NCBI GenBank assembly: GCA_021399435.1
Contig: JAJTUP010000014.1
Span: forward strand, 806,001 to 870,000
Direction of reading: 5' to 3'
DNA length: 64,000 nt
DNA from: Diaporthe sp. PMI_573
Taxonomy: Eukaryota; Ascomycota; Sordariomycetes; Diaporthales; Diaporthaceae
Shown here: positions 1-13,100 of the stretch, piece after piece
Numbering within the stretch: the first letter of the stretch is position 1
How the letters are laid out: each line of letters starts with the position of its first letter
Program-made: the position numbers and the translations under genes
The notes under the pieces: generated by a model
Told to the model about the DNA's origin: nothing
Databases searched by the model: none
Seen by the model: the letters and a program-made list of their open reading frames with translations, nothing else

Positions 1-567
1 ATCTTCCAGATCAAGAGAGGTCGTACCTTGCCCCAAGCCCTCCTGATCGCCACCGTCATGTTAGCGCTCATCATCCTCGCCATCAACTACTCCATCTTCG
101 CCATGGTCGCACCCGAGTATTCCACGTTCGGTACCCAGCTGTACTGCGATAACCCACCTCGCCATCCTGGAGAGCAGCCCGACTGCAGCGACCACAAGGA
201 GCTGATTATGCCTTGTTCGGAGCTCGAAGACAGCCAGGCTGCCAAAGCGGTGTGCACACCCTCTGTCATGTCAACGTTCCTCAACCGCGTCACGCTCAAC
301 TGGCCAGTCTTTGGCGCAGTGGACTACTGGGCCCAATTTGCCTTCCTGGGCATATTCCTGATTGTCTTCATCACGTCTCTCTTCCGTGCGCCGAAGCTGG
401 ACCTTGCAGAGATTGACGACGAGGCCGAGGCAGATGAGGAGGAAGGTCTTCTGGCAAGCACAGGCCGTCGCTTCAACGCCACCTGGCAGGATATCACCGG
501 CCGTTCCCGGGACCACGAATCTGGTGGTAACAGGAATGGGGCCGGTGGTGGATACGGAACCAACTAG
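1..567 (+). CDS. LMBD1-type lysosomal cobalamin transporter, C-terminal part (5' end outside window)
   Basis: The frame is open from the first base and ends at TAG, giving the last 188 residues of a membrane protein. A hydrophobic segment ([20 protein letters not shown]) is followed by a lumenal loop with several cysteines, a second membrane segment ([16 protein letters not shown]), and an acidic tail containing [11 protein letters not shown] and then a Gly/Asn-rich end. This order and wording match the C-terminus of fungal LMBR1-domain proteins annotated as probable lysosomal cobalamin transporters, which export vitamin B12 from the vacuole or lysosome. That role comes from the family; it has not been shown in most fungi. 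No intron is visible here. The start codon and N-terminal helices lie left of the window. Confidence 0.85.
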   Translation: MFQIKRGRTLPQALLIATVMLALIILAINYSIFAMVAPEYSTFGTQLYCDNPPRHPGEQPDCSDHKELIMPCSELEDSQAAKAVCTPSVMSTFLNRVTLNWPVFGAVDYWAQFAFLGIFLIVFITSLFRAPKLDLAEIDDEAEADEEEGLLASTGRRFNATWQDITGRSRDHESGGNRNGAGGGYGTN

Positions 568-1684
568 CGGTTGTTCTTAAGCCGGCCAGGTTGGTATTTG
601 CGGTCGTTATGGTATTCGCGTCAGGCTCGTACATTCTTGGAGCAGGAAGGCTAAATTGTATGACAAATATGGAGAGCACCACGCGGTGTTGGTAGGTTGG
701 CGCAAAAACGGAGGAAAATGATACGAAGTCAGGGATAACACGGACGGGGGCATTGGCATTGATTTCTTACTTTTGGAGTTGCTCGCGCTTTATTGTGTCA
801 GTTTGTTGTACCAGGCGCATTATGGCGAAGACACGAGCAACGTTTGCATGCTGGTATACCTCAGTATGTTGTTAGGATGAGCATGCGAGGGCATGCCGTA
901 ATGAATACATGAATTTTCTTGTGGGAACAACCACCCCCCCCCCCCTGCAGGACACACTTATGAACTGCGTCTGACCGAGCCTCTTTCAGCCTCGTGCACA
1001 TTGTTTTACGTATCACTATGGAGCTCTCTCCCCTGTGTCCTGTGGAAGGCAATTGATTCCTGGGAACTGCCTCGCGGTCTCCCGAAGACTTCGCATATTG
1101 TCCCGAGTACTTTGTCACACGATCAGTGTATCTGTTACCTCTTCTCTGAATAAGATCTTGACCTCGTATGCGCCAGAGGCAGAACCGCATTCGCTTCGGA
1201 CTCAGGCGAATGCCGTGGGGTTTGTCATGACAGTGTTCTGGCTGGTGGAATCTAGTGTCCGGCCCCCTTTAGATAGTGAAGTCCTCTTACTCAATATCCG
1301 AGTCAAATCCGCGTTCTGGGAGCCGACAGCCGAGACAGCCAGAGAGAAATCGTCAGCGGGGAGAAGTGGGTTTCAGTCTTGCTTACCCGTCGTGTACCAC
1401 CAAATCCAACCTGCTTCATCAGCTGTTTTTTAGCGGTTGAAGACGATGCCGTCGGACGTGGAATGCTCGGGTCCTTTTGCACGGCGTCTCAGACATGATC
1501 CAGAACGTGACGTGATACTTGAACTATAAATGATCATTGTTCCCAGATTTTGGTTTCTGATATAGCAGTTGTGTCTTGTCATTCATTCGCTATTTATCTC
1601 CAAAACAAAACTTTCACACAGATACCTAAGTCTTTTTCTCGCCCGTTTTTGCTAGAGACCCATCTCGACTCCTGACGGCAAACC
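568..1684. other. intergenic, no gene seen
   Basis: This holds the 3' flank of the transporter and the promoter side of the next gene. It contains a C12 run at 934-945. Open frames here are short, Cys/Ser/Arg-rich and have no recognisable motif, so I call none. Confidence 0.5.
1521..1530 (+). promoter_or_regulatory. TATA-like box upstream of the small secreted protein gene
   Basis: The string ACTATAAA lies about 155 bases before the start codon at 1685. A CT-rich leader follows it. This spacing suits a fungal TATA element plus 5' UTR, but it is a pattern match only. Confidence 0.25.
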
Positions 1685-2109
1685 ATGAAGCTCACCAGCA
1701 TCGCCGCGGCTGTCCTCGCTGGAGCGAACGTCCTCGTCCTCGCCAAAAGCTGTAAAGAAGGGGGCGACTACTGCGGGCAGTCTCTGCTCAACAGGGGTGA
1801 GTGGGCCGACCATTTCCAAAGACGAGGCTGGTCCGGGGCCGTGGGCTCCTGAAGTTCCTGTAGACCTTCCAGCTATGCCTCAAGAGTACTGCGGCTGTGG
1901 CTGACTCTTCTTGTATTTTGTGTCGACCTGTAGGAAACTACCGTGATCACATCGTTGAGACGCTCAGGGCCATCGGGCAACCTACCGACGAAGCTCACAT
2001 CATCAGCTCCCTCTTTGACTGTCTCGGGGGCGGGGACATCCGCTTCCGGCAGTACTGCGGTAGTGGCTGTGGCGGTGTTGGCAATGATGACCCCGACTAT
2101 TGCCTTTGA
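1685..2109 (+). CDS. small secreted cysteine-rich protein (effector-like), two exons
   Basis: Exon 1 is 1685-1796 and exon 2 is 1934-2109. The 137-nt intron has a GTGAGT donor, a CTGAC branch-like site and a CTGTAG acceptor, and joins the frames exactly. The product has 95 residues. An N-terminal signal peptide (MKLTSIAAAVLAGANVLVLA) is followed by a mature part with six cysteines (AKSCKEGGDYCGQ, SLFDC, YCGSGC) plus a seventh near the C-terminus (DYCL). The blocks GNYRDHIVETLRAIGQP and SLFDCLGG resemble an uncharacterised family of small secreted proteins common in plant-associated and saprotrophic ascomycetes. It is predicted to act outside the cell. A role as effector or antimicrobial is inference only. 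The first exon is too short to be found by simple ORF calling. Confidence 0.8.
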
Positions 2110-4146
2110 ATCACCCTTTTGTCTGAAACTGAACCAAGGCTCGATGGGTTCCGGGCAGTTCCTAGGATTGGAGTTGAATTTCGAATCGACAGGGAGGAAG
2201 AGATTGACAGCTAATGCGTCATGACAGTAACTGAGTGCTTATAAATTACAGAGTGACGGTGCTAATAGTATGACGATAATATAACTCGAATCTTAGAAGA
2301 ATTGAGTGATGGCAATTACACAACAGTAAATTGAAATAGCTACTTATACGCTGAATACGTAAAAATTGATTGTGTATGCAGAGAAATCTTTCTTTACAAT
2401 ATAGCTCACCTGCGCTTCTAATTCTATTCTCAAAACCGGAAACTTTCGAAATCAATGTATCTGACTATTTGTACATTCAGCCAAAGGACCATGACTACTT
2501 AGATAGCCCAACTGGCCAGGAATGGGGAGGGTGTACCCCGGTTTAAGAGAAGAAAGTCCTAATTCGAAATTCTGAGCCACGCGCAGATTGATGCGCAAAA
2601 GCTCTTTGTTTGGTATTTGGCAGCTTGGTTGGTTAGGAACGTCCCTAATGTTACAAATAGTTCGGACCCAAGCTCCGCAGCCTGAACAAGGTCACGGCGT
2701 AACTCGGGGTCGTCAGGCCGCTGGGCAGCATCCTGAGATTGGCGGGTTTCGGAGGCGATGTAGAAACACAACTTGCCAATAGAAAGCAGAACCGATGAGA
2801 AAAACTCGCGTGCGGGCTCCGAGTTAGAGAGTACAAACAGGATCCAAATAGTTATGGCGAGCATAGCCATGTCGTGGAAGATTTGGGACATTATCCAGAT
2901 GATTCCGAATAGTCAATCCAGCCAAGTTTTCGATTTTCCAAATGGGAGTTCTTGTGTGTCTTTGTTGGAAATGCTTGTATAATGGCTTGGGTATCAATGT
3001 AGTTTCGGCCGGCGTATACTGAAGATTCGGAATAATTTGCTTAGACCACCAAAAACACTCCAGTGGAGATCCTGACATTTAATACTTTCTAACCGGCAGT
3101 GGTCAGAACACTACGTCGTTGGGCAGATTTTGCGACACAACAAAGACGTTTCAGACTCATTCCACAAATAGAGAGCGTGTTTAATGAATTGGCAAAACCT
3201 GGCCAGCTCAAGTCTAGACCCTGAAACTTTGCTACCGCGGCCATTTTTGAGAGAAGCTTGACACAGAGATCAGCCTTTGTTGGCAAGTTGGCCCGAAGCG
3301 GAATGGAAACACATGGGAGTTGAAAATGGCAGGTATAATAAAGGCAAGTTCTTTGTTCTTCCTGGGGAAAACTAGTATCAGCATCATGAATGGCACAAAC
3401 ATAGGTATTTATAGTGGCAATGCTGTTTAAAAGGAACCTTTGTCATCACGATTCTCCTATGAAAGCCTAGCGAATTAAGAGCTAGAGGCCTGTACACAGT
3501 TGGAACTCTCTGTCAATGACTGATCACTTGGGTTGATACGCTGCTTTTATTGTAGTGTGAACAATGTTACAATACACAGAGTAATACTTGTCTTCCAAAC
3601 AACACACGAGCAGCATACTTCAGCGGCTTCACCCCATTACTCTCAAATTCACATGGGAAGGTAAATACCATTACGAATCCGTAACTGTATATTCGAGCCA
3701 GAAACTAATCACTACAGGGGCCGGCGCAACAAAGGAAGGTGGGCAAAACTTGGCCAGTGATACAGTCGCCGAATAAAACTAATTACTTGTGTGGCCCATT
3801 CTTCCCAACATAGGGCGCGCCGAGGGTCAAAAACGTATTTATTCAATCTACGAAAGTACTACTTGTAGTTGTGACACTCTCGTGTGGGTGGTCTGATGGG
3901 TCAATCTTCAGGCAATGTGGCAGCTACCAGATAGGAGTTCACGGCGCGTGAGATGTTCGCCCCGACGCACAATTCGACGCAGTCCTGCGTGGCACACGGG
4001 AATGAAAAAAAAAATACTGGTGAAAACGTAATCCCATTCCCAGTGACAAGGCATGCGAGCATGTCTCGTACGTAGGTAGACTACGGTCCACCCCCTGCAT
4101 TACGCCCCTTAGAGCCTCTTCAAGCCTTGGCCTCCGGCCGCAGCCC
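2110..4146. other. intergenic with two weak open frames on the minus strand
   Basis: The left part (2230-2470) is AT-rich. On the minus strand, 2559-2891 is open for 110 residues. It begins with a hydrophobic segment (MAMLAITIWILFVL), has a second one (VLLSIGKLCFYIA), then a charged helix-like stretch. At 3089-3286 another 65 residues are open. I recognise neither, and see no splice pair that joins them. They could be exons of a decayed membrane-protein gene or chance frames. Confidence 0.3.
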
Positions 4147-5533
4147 TCAAACCCGCCTCGGGTCAAACTTCTCCCACGCATGCCCCCGCTCATCATACCC
4201 AGCAGACGGGCCGACGTGCATCTCCTTCCAGCACCGCGCGCAGTAGACATCCCCTCCCCCACTATCATCATCGCAGCCCAGGCACCGGATGGTCCCGTCC
4301 TCGAGGCACACGATACACCACGTCTTCTGGTCGGCGCCCGTGTAGCCCGCCCGTGAACCCCCTCCTCCTGGTCGCCCGAGCCTCGCCGGCGGCCGGTTGT
4401 CCTCGGGCTGGAAGGTCGGCGCCGAGGGGAGGCCCAGGGCGTCGGTGTGGATGATGGGGGCCCCGGCGCCTTTCAGCGCGGCGAGGCGGGCTTCTATTGA
4501 GGACTCGAAGGGGTCTCCGCCGCTGGGGACTTGTCCTGAGGTTGGGGCCGGGTCGACGAGCTCTGTGGGCACTGTTGGGAGGGAAAGCCCTGCCTCAACA
4601 TCGTCGTTACTGCCTCTTGCTTGGGAAGGCTTCGGCGAGGTATTACGCTCTTTCTTGTCAGCCGCGTCCTGCACGTCCTGCGGCACGGTTGGGAGGGCAA
4701 GACCATGACTGTTGCCTCTCGATGCCGCAGCGCCCCCGCCCGGGCTGTCCGCAGCATCAGGCTCCCCGAGCTGGGGGGCGGGGCCGTCGAGCTTAAGCTC
4801 GTCCATGGCCCGGGAGATGACATTTTCCACTTCGCGCGACATGACCTCGCCCTCGGAGTCGTCGTCTAAGCCGTCGGGCTTACCCTCGGCAGGAAGCGGA
4901 GGCTGTGCCTGTGCCCCTGGGTCCGCCTTGAGCTTGGCCAGCAGGTCCTCTACGCGCTTCGACGATCCCTCGCCCCCTCCTGCGCCGTCCGAGTCGGAGC
5001 CTTCCTCATCAACATCGTCCAGGTCGAGGGGCTGCAGGACGTCATCGAAGTAGTGATCATACTCGCCCGAGGACCGGCTGCCTCCCTCGGCGGACCCGTC
5101 GCCGGCTCCCCCGGATCGACGGCTGCTCCCGGCCTCATGGGTAGAAGAAGACGGAGCAGGCGGTGGCTGTGTGCGAGTGGCGGAAGGCGATGATGCAGTG
5201 TACGGCGGAGGGGGATCACCACCGGAGACTGGTGATGCTATGTCATGATCCCGCCGGTTCCGCAGAGACCGGAGCCGTTCTGACAGGGCATCCTCCCTGG
5301 ACAAGGGCTCGGCGGCGGGCTGGATTCCGGTTGTGGGAATGCTCAGGGCGCTTTGTGGTTCCAGGCAGCAGCCATCAGAGTCAGCCTGAGGCCGCCCGTG
5401 CGGAGACGATGGTTGATTGCTAGGGAAGACATGGACTTGTTTTTATTTACTTGGTAGAGCGGTCAAGGTTGACACTTGTCTGCTTTAGTGCATTCAGTCT
5501 ATCCAGGAGACTCCTGTCGCTGGAATGCGCCAT
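4147..5533 (-). CDS. ANCHR/ZFYVE19-like abscission checkpoint protein
   Basis: The main exon ends at TGA 4147-4149 and encodes about 385 residues. The C-terminus is a Cys/His zinc-binding module: CIVC, then CLGC, then CARC, then EMHVG and ERGHAWEKF. This is the B-box-like end seen in fungal relatives of animal ANCHR, which regulates ESCRT-III/Vps4 timing at abscission. Two short amphipathic segments (RVEDLLAKLKAD and VENVISRAMDELKLD) resemble the helices that bind Vps4-type partners. The middle is Pro/Ser/Asp-rich and probably disordered. The obvious frame lacks an ATG. Upstream, 5451-5533 encodes MAHSSDRSLLDRLNALKQ, the N-terminal signature expected in this family, followed by a GTAAAT donor at 5450. 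The only in-phase acceptor with a pyrimidine tract makes an intron of only 31 nt (5420-5450), so the exact junction is uncertain. Confidence 0.7.
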
Positions 5534-7076
5534 TGGTCAAGGTCCGAAGGGGAGACGGGGCTGAGCGGCTGCGCTCGAGTAAGGCGTCCCTGTCATGGAT
5601 GATTTGTTTGGGAGGCGAAGGATTTGACGTGCACCGATTCTGTGGTGGTGGATGTTGATGATCACTCCTGAGGTGGCATTGGGAATGGGGTGGAGGAGTG
5701 ATATTGGTGAGGAAGGAGGTGAGCAAGTGAGGTTGATGCATGCAAGGTGAGTGGGCGGACCAGTTGTGCGACCCAGCCACGAGAGGATCTACTGTGTCAA
5801 GTGTGTATCTCCTGCAGTCTGACAGTCTGACAGGCACCAAAACTGAGGCAACGAGGCACAGCTTACAAAGTATTCCAGAATGTTTCGATATTTTGCACAG
5901 CCTCACTGGCCTAACCAAACAAATCCCACCCCACTCCAGATCTTTTGAGATAATCTGGGTGGCGTTAGATAATTACATTACATTGCAGCACTTCCCCAGA
6001 TCAGGCGATACAAGGCATATTCGAAGGCGAACTGGGGTCAAACTAAGCCGTGCCCAGGTTTGCCAGGCGGTCGGGTACGCTCACGTATCCGGATGCTTAT
6101 CCCCTGGCGCAGGGCCTCCGCCTCTTAGCGGGCAGACTCCAAGAATGCTGGCACCTTCCGAACACAGTAGGCTTTTATGCTTCTTTGTATGCATGTAGCT
6201 AACAAGTCCCCTTGCCCATTCCGACGTCATCAAACGCCCTCTCAGAAACGGCAGAATCAGTGCATGCTCGCATCGAGCCGACAGCTATGCATCTCGATGC
6301 GACATCCAGAGCGCATTTCCGAAAGCCAGCTTTCTTGTTTCCCCACGCGGCACGTTGACAAGGGAGCTCAGTTGCTGCAAATTGAGACCTAAATGGGCCT
6401 CTGAGAGGGCCGATCAGCACACCGCGATGATGCAACAACGGCCTTGGCGGAGCACCCACACGATCCTACGACCCTCTGAGGGCCCCTGCCGTTGGTGACA
6501 GCATGGCGAAGATGACTACTAAAACTGGTAGGCTGGCTGGCTGTTGGCCTACCGACACACACTACTCTGTACACAGCATGCAAGTGAGATCACAGAAAGG
6601 GCCTTGCATCCAGGCTAAAGTAGGCTACCCAGGTACCGCGGTATTTTGCATGGCGCAGTTGTTGATGAGCGGACTGCGGACAGGATCTGGGCCGAGTTGG
6701 TGACCAACCACTGGCTATGACAAGGAGCAAATGCGACAAGTATATGATGCCGGGATAACGCCACCTGCGACACCTTCGGCCCTTCGGACGATTTTGTTTG
6801 ATCATACGGCTGACTGACCACTTGACCCCCATACTTTGGCCCTCGTGAAACAACCTTGACTCTTGGTGTTTTTGCCCAGCCCATAACTCTTGTCTTGTCT
6901 TGACTACTCAAGACTCAAATCCTACAACCTCTTTTTTTGTACAACCACCCAACAACCAACCAAACAGCCAATTTCTACCCCCAGACGTCGCACTGACATC
7001 TGCAATCGCTTAACTCTTGTTGACTGCCCATCGCATTCTTACATTTGAATTTACAGAACGACGACGCGAAAGAGTC
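5534..7076. other. intergenic between divergent genes
   Basis: This is a shared promoter region for the ANCHR-like gene (leftward) and the Gly/Ser-rich protein gene (rightward). The last 150 bases before 7077 are C/A-rich and T/C-rich, as expected of a fungal leader. No coding pattern is seen. Confidence 0.5.
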
Positions 7077-8117
7077 ATGAAGTTCGACTCCATAATCGCA
7101 GTCGGCGCAGCCCTGCAGATAGGTGTCTCGGCTGTTGCGCTTCCCGAAACCTCCGACCTCACATCGTCGCTCGACTCCGCATCACAACACCAACAGCGCG
7201 ATTACGACGACTCGATCTACACCGACCTATGGAAGCGTAGGGGCGGCGGCGGAGGTGGCGGGAGGGGAGGCAGCAGTTCGGGATCAGGATCATCAGGCAG
7301 TTCGTCTTCAGGATCCAGCAGCGGCTCGTCTGGCTCTTCGGGCAGCGGCAGCTCCTCCTCTGGCTCTAGTTCCGGAAGCTCATCGTCTTCCGGCAAAACA
7401 GGTTCCTCGGGCAGTTCGTCCTCCTCGTCAGGCTCGTCAGGGTCATCGTCTGGCTCCTCAGGGTAAGCAAGCAACGCCAAGATCACTGTTTTCCCGGCAG
7501 GCCTGTTGTGGACCAAGGTTTACTAACACCCGTGTCTTCTCCCCAGTGGCCGCGGCGCCGCCTCCTCGTCCTCCACGACCGGCGGCAGAACAACGACCGG
7601 TTCAGGCGCGGCACCCCAATACGGCGGCGGGCGGTACTACGGCGGCGGCACGACGGTGCCCTACCGGTCCGGGTCGCGCTCGACGGGCGGAATCGTCCCC
7701 TTCGTGCTGGTGGGCGGCCTGGCAGCCTACGCCTTCTGGCCGGGCACGTGGTACCACGCGCCGTACATGTACCCCTACGCCCACCCGTGGAACTACCGCA
7801 ACCAGACCTCGAACCAGAACGAGACCAAGCCCGTGACGTGCGCCTGCGAGCCCGACATGGTCTGCGGCTGCGACGACAACGCCAACCAGACCTACATCGA
7901 CAGCGTCATCGGCAACGGCAGCTACAACTCCCTCAACCGCTCCCTCGTCGCAATCGGCGACGTCAACGGCACCGAGACCATCCTCCTCAACGGGACGCTG
8001 CCCAAGGGCACCACCGCCAGCGGCGGCACCGAGTCGCCCAACGCGGCTGCCATCGCTCGGGCGGCCGGCTGGTGGCCTCTGGTTGCCACCGCCGCGGCTA
8101 TGGCGTTCTTTGTTTGA
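7077..8117 (+). CDS. Gly/Ser-rich secreted or GPI-anchored protein (DUF7732-like), two exons
   Basis: Exon 1 is 7077-7462 and exon 2 is 7547-8117. The intron has GTAAGC, TACTAAC (7521-7527) and CCCCAG, and the splice is in frame, giving 318 residues. A signal peptide (MKFDSIIAVGAALQIGVSAV) is followed by a KR site, a glycine run and a Ser/Gly low-complexity stretch. Then comes a conserved domain with QYGGGRYYGGG, a hydrophobic segment (IVPFVLVGGLAAYAFWPGTW), several N-glycosylation sites (NQTS, NET, NGSY, NRS, NGT) and the CACEPDMVCGCDDN motif. The end is hydrophobic (GWWPLVATAAAMAFFV), like a GPI-attachment signal or a TM anchor. Proteins of this layout are widespread in Sordariomycetes and have no known function; the DUF name is from memory. 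Confidence 0.85.
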
Positions 8118-10135
8118 CCTAGTGCCTAGAGTGTTGTCCGATTCCGGCTTGCTAACCATTCTTTTCCCGCGCTCTGCCTCGATATTGGAGCAGAGCCGGG
8201 ACTGTGTTTTTATTCTTGGGTTGTGTATACGTTACTCTGACGAAAAATATTATGCGGCGACAGGCGTTGAATTTCTACCACGGCGCGGATACCCTGAACA
8301 CGGACGGTGTGGTTTCGTTCAACACTGGTTTTATCCTGCTACTGGGTTGGAGCGATTTGATAACATTTGATTTAATAAGAAATTCTCAATGCCAGAAATC
8401 GGTCTCCACTCGATCGCTCGTCATGTGGGTGCATGCAAATGAAATGGGCGACGTCGGCCATTCGAACAACAAAACAGCGCTGCAGTTACACAAGTCTGAG
8501 TTCATGGCGAACTCAACCAGGGCAACAATCTAGGCTAACTGCTTGAAGGTATGACTGGTTCCCTGGCTGAAGTAAATGAACGCCCATCATGGAGCGTGCA
8601 TGATGTCGGACCATGAGCCAATAAACTCGGTATTCATGGCCATCCGCGCGGCGAGCACAGCGTTTTCCCCAGCCGAGCGCGACGAAACTCCCAGCAGCAA
8701 CAAACTGTAATCACTTCCCCCGCGATGACAATACTTAAACTCTAGATGAGTAGTAACTACAACCATTCTTAGCAAAAACGACCCCCACTGCCGCCCCCCC
8801 CAAAACCCAACAAGCCGTCAACCGGAAACCCGCCCTACCCACACACAGGAGCCGACACTGGGACCGGGGCAACAATGACATTTTAGCCTTGTCATTGTCG
8901 CATATCCGCCGCCTACCGCCCCAACATGCGGCCGCGCCTCCTTCAGTACCACACTCGCGGCCCGGACCTAAATCCTGCGAGGGTCGAGACCATGGGGGCC
9001 CGAATGGGGGGCCAGGCACACCCGTCCTGAAATAGCTACACAAGTGATTGCAGGGTGATGTTGCCTTGTACGTTATGATATGTATTTTCATGGGAAAATT
9101 CTAAATGGGGGAGAAGACACAGTTGGCGCTCAGCCTTTTTTTTTGGGGGGGGGGCGGCGGGTTGGAGGGCGGCAGGGCTCACATGGAAAGGAAGGGCATG
9201 TACGTTAAGACACCCCCCGCTTCAACGTACAGGGACTACTCAAAGAGAGCAGGAGAAACCACGTTAACAAATAAATCATGAATCTAATCTACGCCCGACC
9301 AGACGCAACATCACAGCACTCTAAAACATTGAACAAGCCAACACAGGCAGCACAGAGGACAGCCGGTGGCTGACGGACGACCAGCATTGGCACAAACATA
9401 TCCCCGGTTCCACAGAGAAACTTCATTATACCAACATCAAGCCCACTATCAAGTTTTTCTCGCTTGCGCAAAACGCAGAGGTGTAAATAGATGTGTGCGT
9501 CGTCTTCGTAAACGTCTCTGGGTATCAATATTTACATCATCCCTGGCACCATAAAAGACAAGAAGAAAAACAAACAAACAGAAATCCCACAAACATGCTG
9601 ACCAAAAGGGGAAACGGAAATACCAGCAAAACCCAACCAATCTGATGCATCCGTAGCAAAGGCAGATGAAACACATGTATATCCGCCGCCGCAGCCGCCC
9701 CCCATTTGGAACGGCGCGATGCCCGCATTGCCAGATTTAGATAGGTGACGCCAGGGTCAATGATATGGTAAGGAGACCAAACAAAATGCCGTACCCAGTT
9801 TAATCACAGGCCTGTTATCCCTTCCGCAGGCACTTCTTCTGTTTTGATAATCAAGTGTACGGCTCCGTTCTGGTAAACGCCAAGATGTAAGTAACCATGC
9901 GATGTTGTAGTTCCCAACTCCGGGACACGAGGTCCGTCGAAATGTGCCGAGTTGATCCGCCTTTTCGTGATCCTGTCTGATGTTAACCCGCCCTCTCTAT
10001 CCATTTCTGTGCAAATAATACCAGTAATTGACCACATGCAGGCCCCCGCCCCCGGCATACCCTGAACCCGTCGACACGGGAATCCATGTTGTCAAAGGAG
10101 AATGCGCTTCGCGTGAGGTCGCTAGAAGTGTCGAA
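8118..10135. other. convergent intergenic region
   Basis: This lies between two genes that end toward each other. It includes a T8G9 tract near 9137-9153 and C-rich runs near 8790-8810. The open frames are low-complexity or Cys/Arg-rich and I call none. Confidence 0.5.
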
Positions 10136-13100
10136 TCAAGGCCCGGAATCGCCATTAGGGGAGGCCATGGACAAAGGCGAGTAAGGCGTTTGTCCAGTCG
10201 GCGATTTTAGTAGAAGCTCCGTGATCTTGGGTGTCAGTTCGAGGGCGCGGAAAGGTTTCGAAACGACATCATCCTGCAAGGAGGGGCATTACAGGTCAGT
10301 TCAGGCAACATAAAAACATATCCCCGTAAGGTTCAACATGGCTTGTACATACCATCCCAGAGGCTAATGCTTCCCCAATTTGCTCAGGCCTCACGTACGC
10401 CGTGACTGCGATGATCGGGATGTGGGCCGTGAGTACGCCCTGCTTCTCCAGCTCCCGAATCGTACGCGCGCACGTTGTCCCGTCCATTACGGGCATCTCC
10501 AGGTCCATAAGTATGATGGAGACATCGATCATGTCCTCCTGTTCTTCGATGGGACTCAACGGCCCGAAGCCCTGGGCAATTGCTGCCTCATGATCCCAGT
10601 GCCTTGAACGCTGGAGCTTCCGAATCGCTTCGCCTCCATGATTCGCCAGGTGTGCCCTGAAGCCCGAGTTCCTCAGCAGCCGACCCAGCACCTTCTGGTT
10701 AACCTGGTTATCCTCGACAACCAGAACATCTATCGTCCCGGGATCGATAGCTGGTTGTATCTTGAGAAAATCAGCCCCGTCTGTATGGGGGCTAGGAAGC
10801 TGCGGCTCAACAGATTTGCGGCTCTTGATGTAAAAGGCGAAGGTACTACCGACGCCTTTCTCGCTGATGACGCCAATCTGACCGCCCTGTAGCTCTGTGA
10901 GCATCCGCGAGATGAAGAGACCGAGCCCAGATCCACCATACTCGACGTGTGTTCGAGGCGAGGTCTGCCGGAATCGTTGGAATAGCATCGACCGCTCCTC
11001 GTCTGTCAGACCAGGCCCAGTATCCGCCACACAAACATGCAGGTTGAATTTCTCGCCAGTGCCCCAATCGGCCTTGTCCGTGATGTCTTGCTGGGTCTCC
11101 GGGTCGTCCTGGAAGAATTCGATCCCACATATTTGGGACTGGCACGCCTCCTTGGACGCCGCGAGAGTGATGACGATGGACCGTTCCTCTTGCTTTTGAA
11201 TGAACTTGATCGCATTGGTGAGGAGGTTGATAATAACCTGTTGTAGGCGAGCCGGGTCGAGTCGTGCAAGCTCAATCCCCAAGTCCCGGTAGGACTGATC
11301 GATGCGAAAATCGGCCCTGATGTTGCTCGATGCTAGCTCCGCATCGAACATCTTGAGACTTGCTTGTATGACTTCCACTGGACTGACAACAGTCGGCGTT
11401 ACCTCCACCATCCTGGAATCGAGCCTCGACAGCGTCAAGACATCGTCCACGATTCTCTTTTGGTGGTTTGAGCACAGCGATATGGTATTGGCGGCTTCGA
11501 GACAGGTTTCAAGCGTTTTGCTCAAGCGCCCGGCTGCCTCGGGTTCGCTCTTGCGATATGCACCGATGCTGCCGATGATTTCGTCTGCGCACTGGCACAA
11601 GGCGCTCAGTGGGTTGCGCATCTCGTGACTCGTCATGTCAATGAAGTTTTCTTGCTGCCGCTTGAGCTCAACTGCCTCTTCCCGGCGCTGGTTTTGGAAT
11701 GCCTCTGCCCATTTCTGCTGAGAAATGTCGGTTATAACACCAAAAACGGCTTTGACTGCCCCGTCACTGTCCTTCTCGGGATATGCGCTCATCAAGGCCC
11801 ACGTATCAATAGGGTGGCCATTGAACTCGCGACGTGCCTTGAACCGGAACTCTTGGACAATGGACACCTTCTCGTCGATCAACCTCCGCCAGGCGGCCTC
11901 GATGGTTGGCCTGTCAACAGGCAGGACGCTCTCCATCCATGTGTTGATTGAGTTGATTGTCCGGGGATGCCTCGAGATCTCCCACCACGAGTCGTTGCAG
12001 AAGTTGATGTTCCCTTCTGCATTGGCGATAAAAATACCGACAGGAGCAAATTCCGCCAGCCGCGTAAATTTGTACTCGCTTTCGACGGCCTCTTGTGTTC
12101 GCAGACGCAACTGAATTGAGAGTTGTTGGCGGTCCAACGCAGCAAGGCGCGCGGCCTGCTGACCACGCTTGATCTCTTCTTCGAACAAGACTACCGAGGC
12201 CATCGAAGTCGCCAGTTGTCGGCACATGAGGTTGACGAACAATCGATAATCACTGTTGTATGGCCTCCGGGGATTGATACCCATGACGACAAAACCAACA
12301 ACGGTGTCGCCGGTGGTGGGATGAACAGGAAATACGACGATATTCCTGGAAGGATCGCCGAATCCTCGCCACTCGATCCCCTCGATGAGGCTCTGTGGTA
12401 GTGTCCCATCGTCCCTGGACAGGACAACAGGGACCGTCGGCTGTGCCATTGACCTCCTCATGTACGGCGCAAAGCCTTCCTCGCTGGTCTTCAGATCGAT
12501 CCATGGTGTCGCAGCTGGGTGGTCGGCGGATATTCCTATTGAGCCTTCGAGGATGATTTGCGGAGGGTTGACCACGCTGCCTGAATGCATCGACGAGACC
12601 TCGCTTTCTGAGTCTTCGGTGACTGAGTAGATCAGGGCGAAAGGAATGTCCCACTCATTATATTTCATACTTTCGTGAACACGCTTCCAGAATTGTCCCA
12701 CGTTGCGAGCATGCGATGTGCTCTCGCCAATTTCGCGGAGCGTAAGCATCCTCCTTTCATTGACCTTGCGGCGGGTGTTCTCGAACGCAGGATTGTACAG
12801 TGCCACCACGGACCCATCGCAGCCTAGGAGTGGGACGATAGACCAGTTAAAGAAAGTTTCCTCTAGGAAACCATTTCGATTCAGGAAGAGCCGATCATCT
12901 TGTTTCATTGTGGCCTGCAGACGAGAAGGTTAGCCGAAACTCGCTAATATAGCGCCTTTTGTGCAACGCGACTGTTGGCTCGGAAGTACCATAGGGCCTT
13001 GAAGGGCCTGACCCCGCTCCGCCTCTCGTTTATGGGGTGTAGATACTGGAGTCTACAAAGCGTCTGTCCGGGGGAGAATGAGGAAATGACGTTACCTGGC

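Noticed and set aside
5740..6198. 152-residue plus-strand frame
   Set aside because: No motif, no intron signals, promoter region between two divergent genes.
7508..8159. Frames of 204 and 185 residues
   Set aside because: Arg-rich or antisense shadows of exon 2 of the Gly/Ser-rich protein gene.
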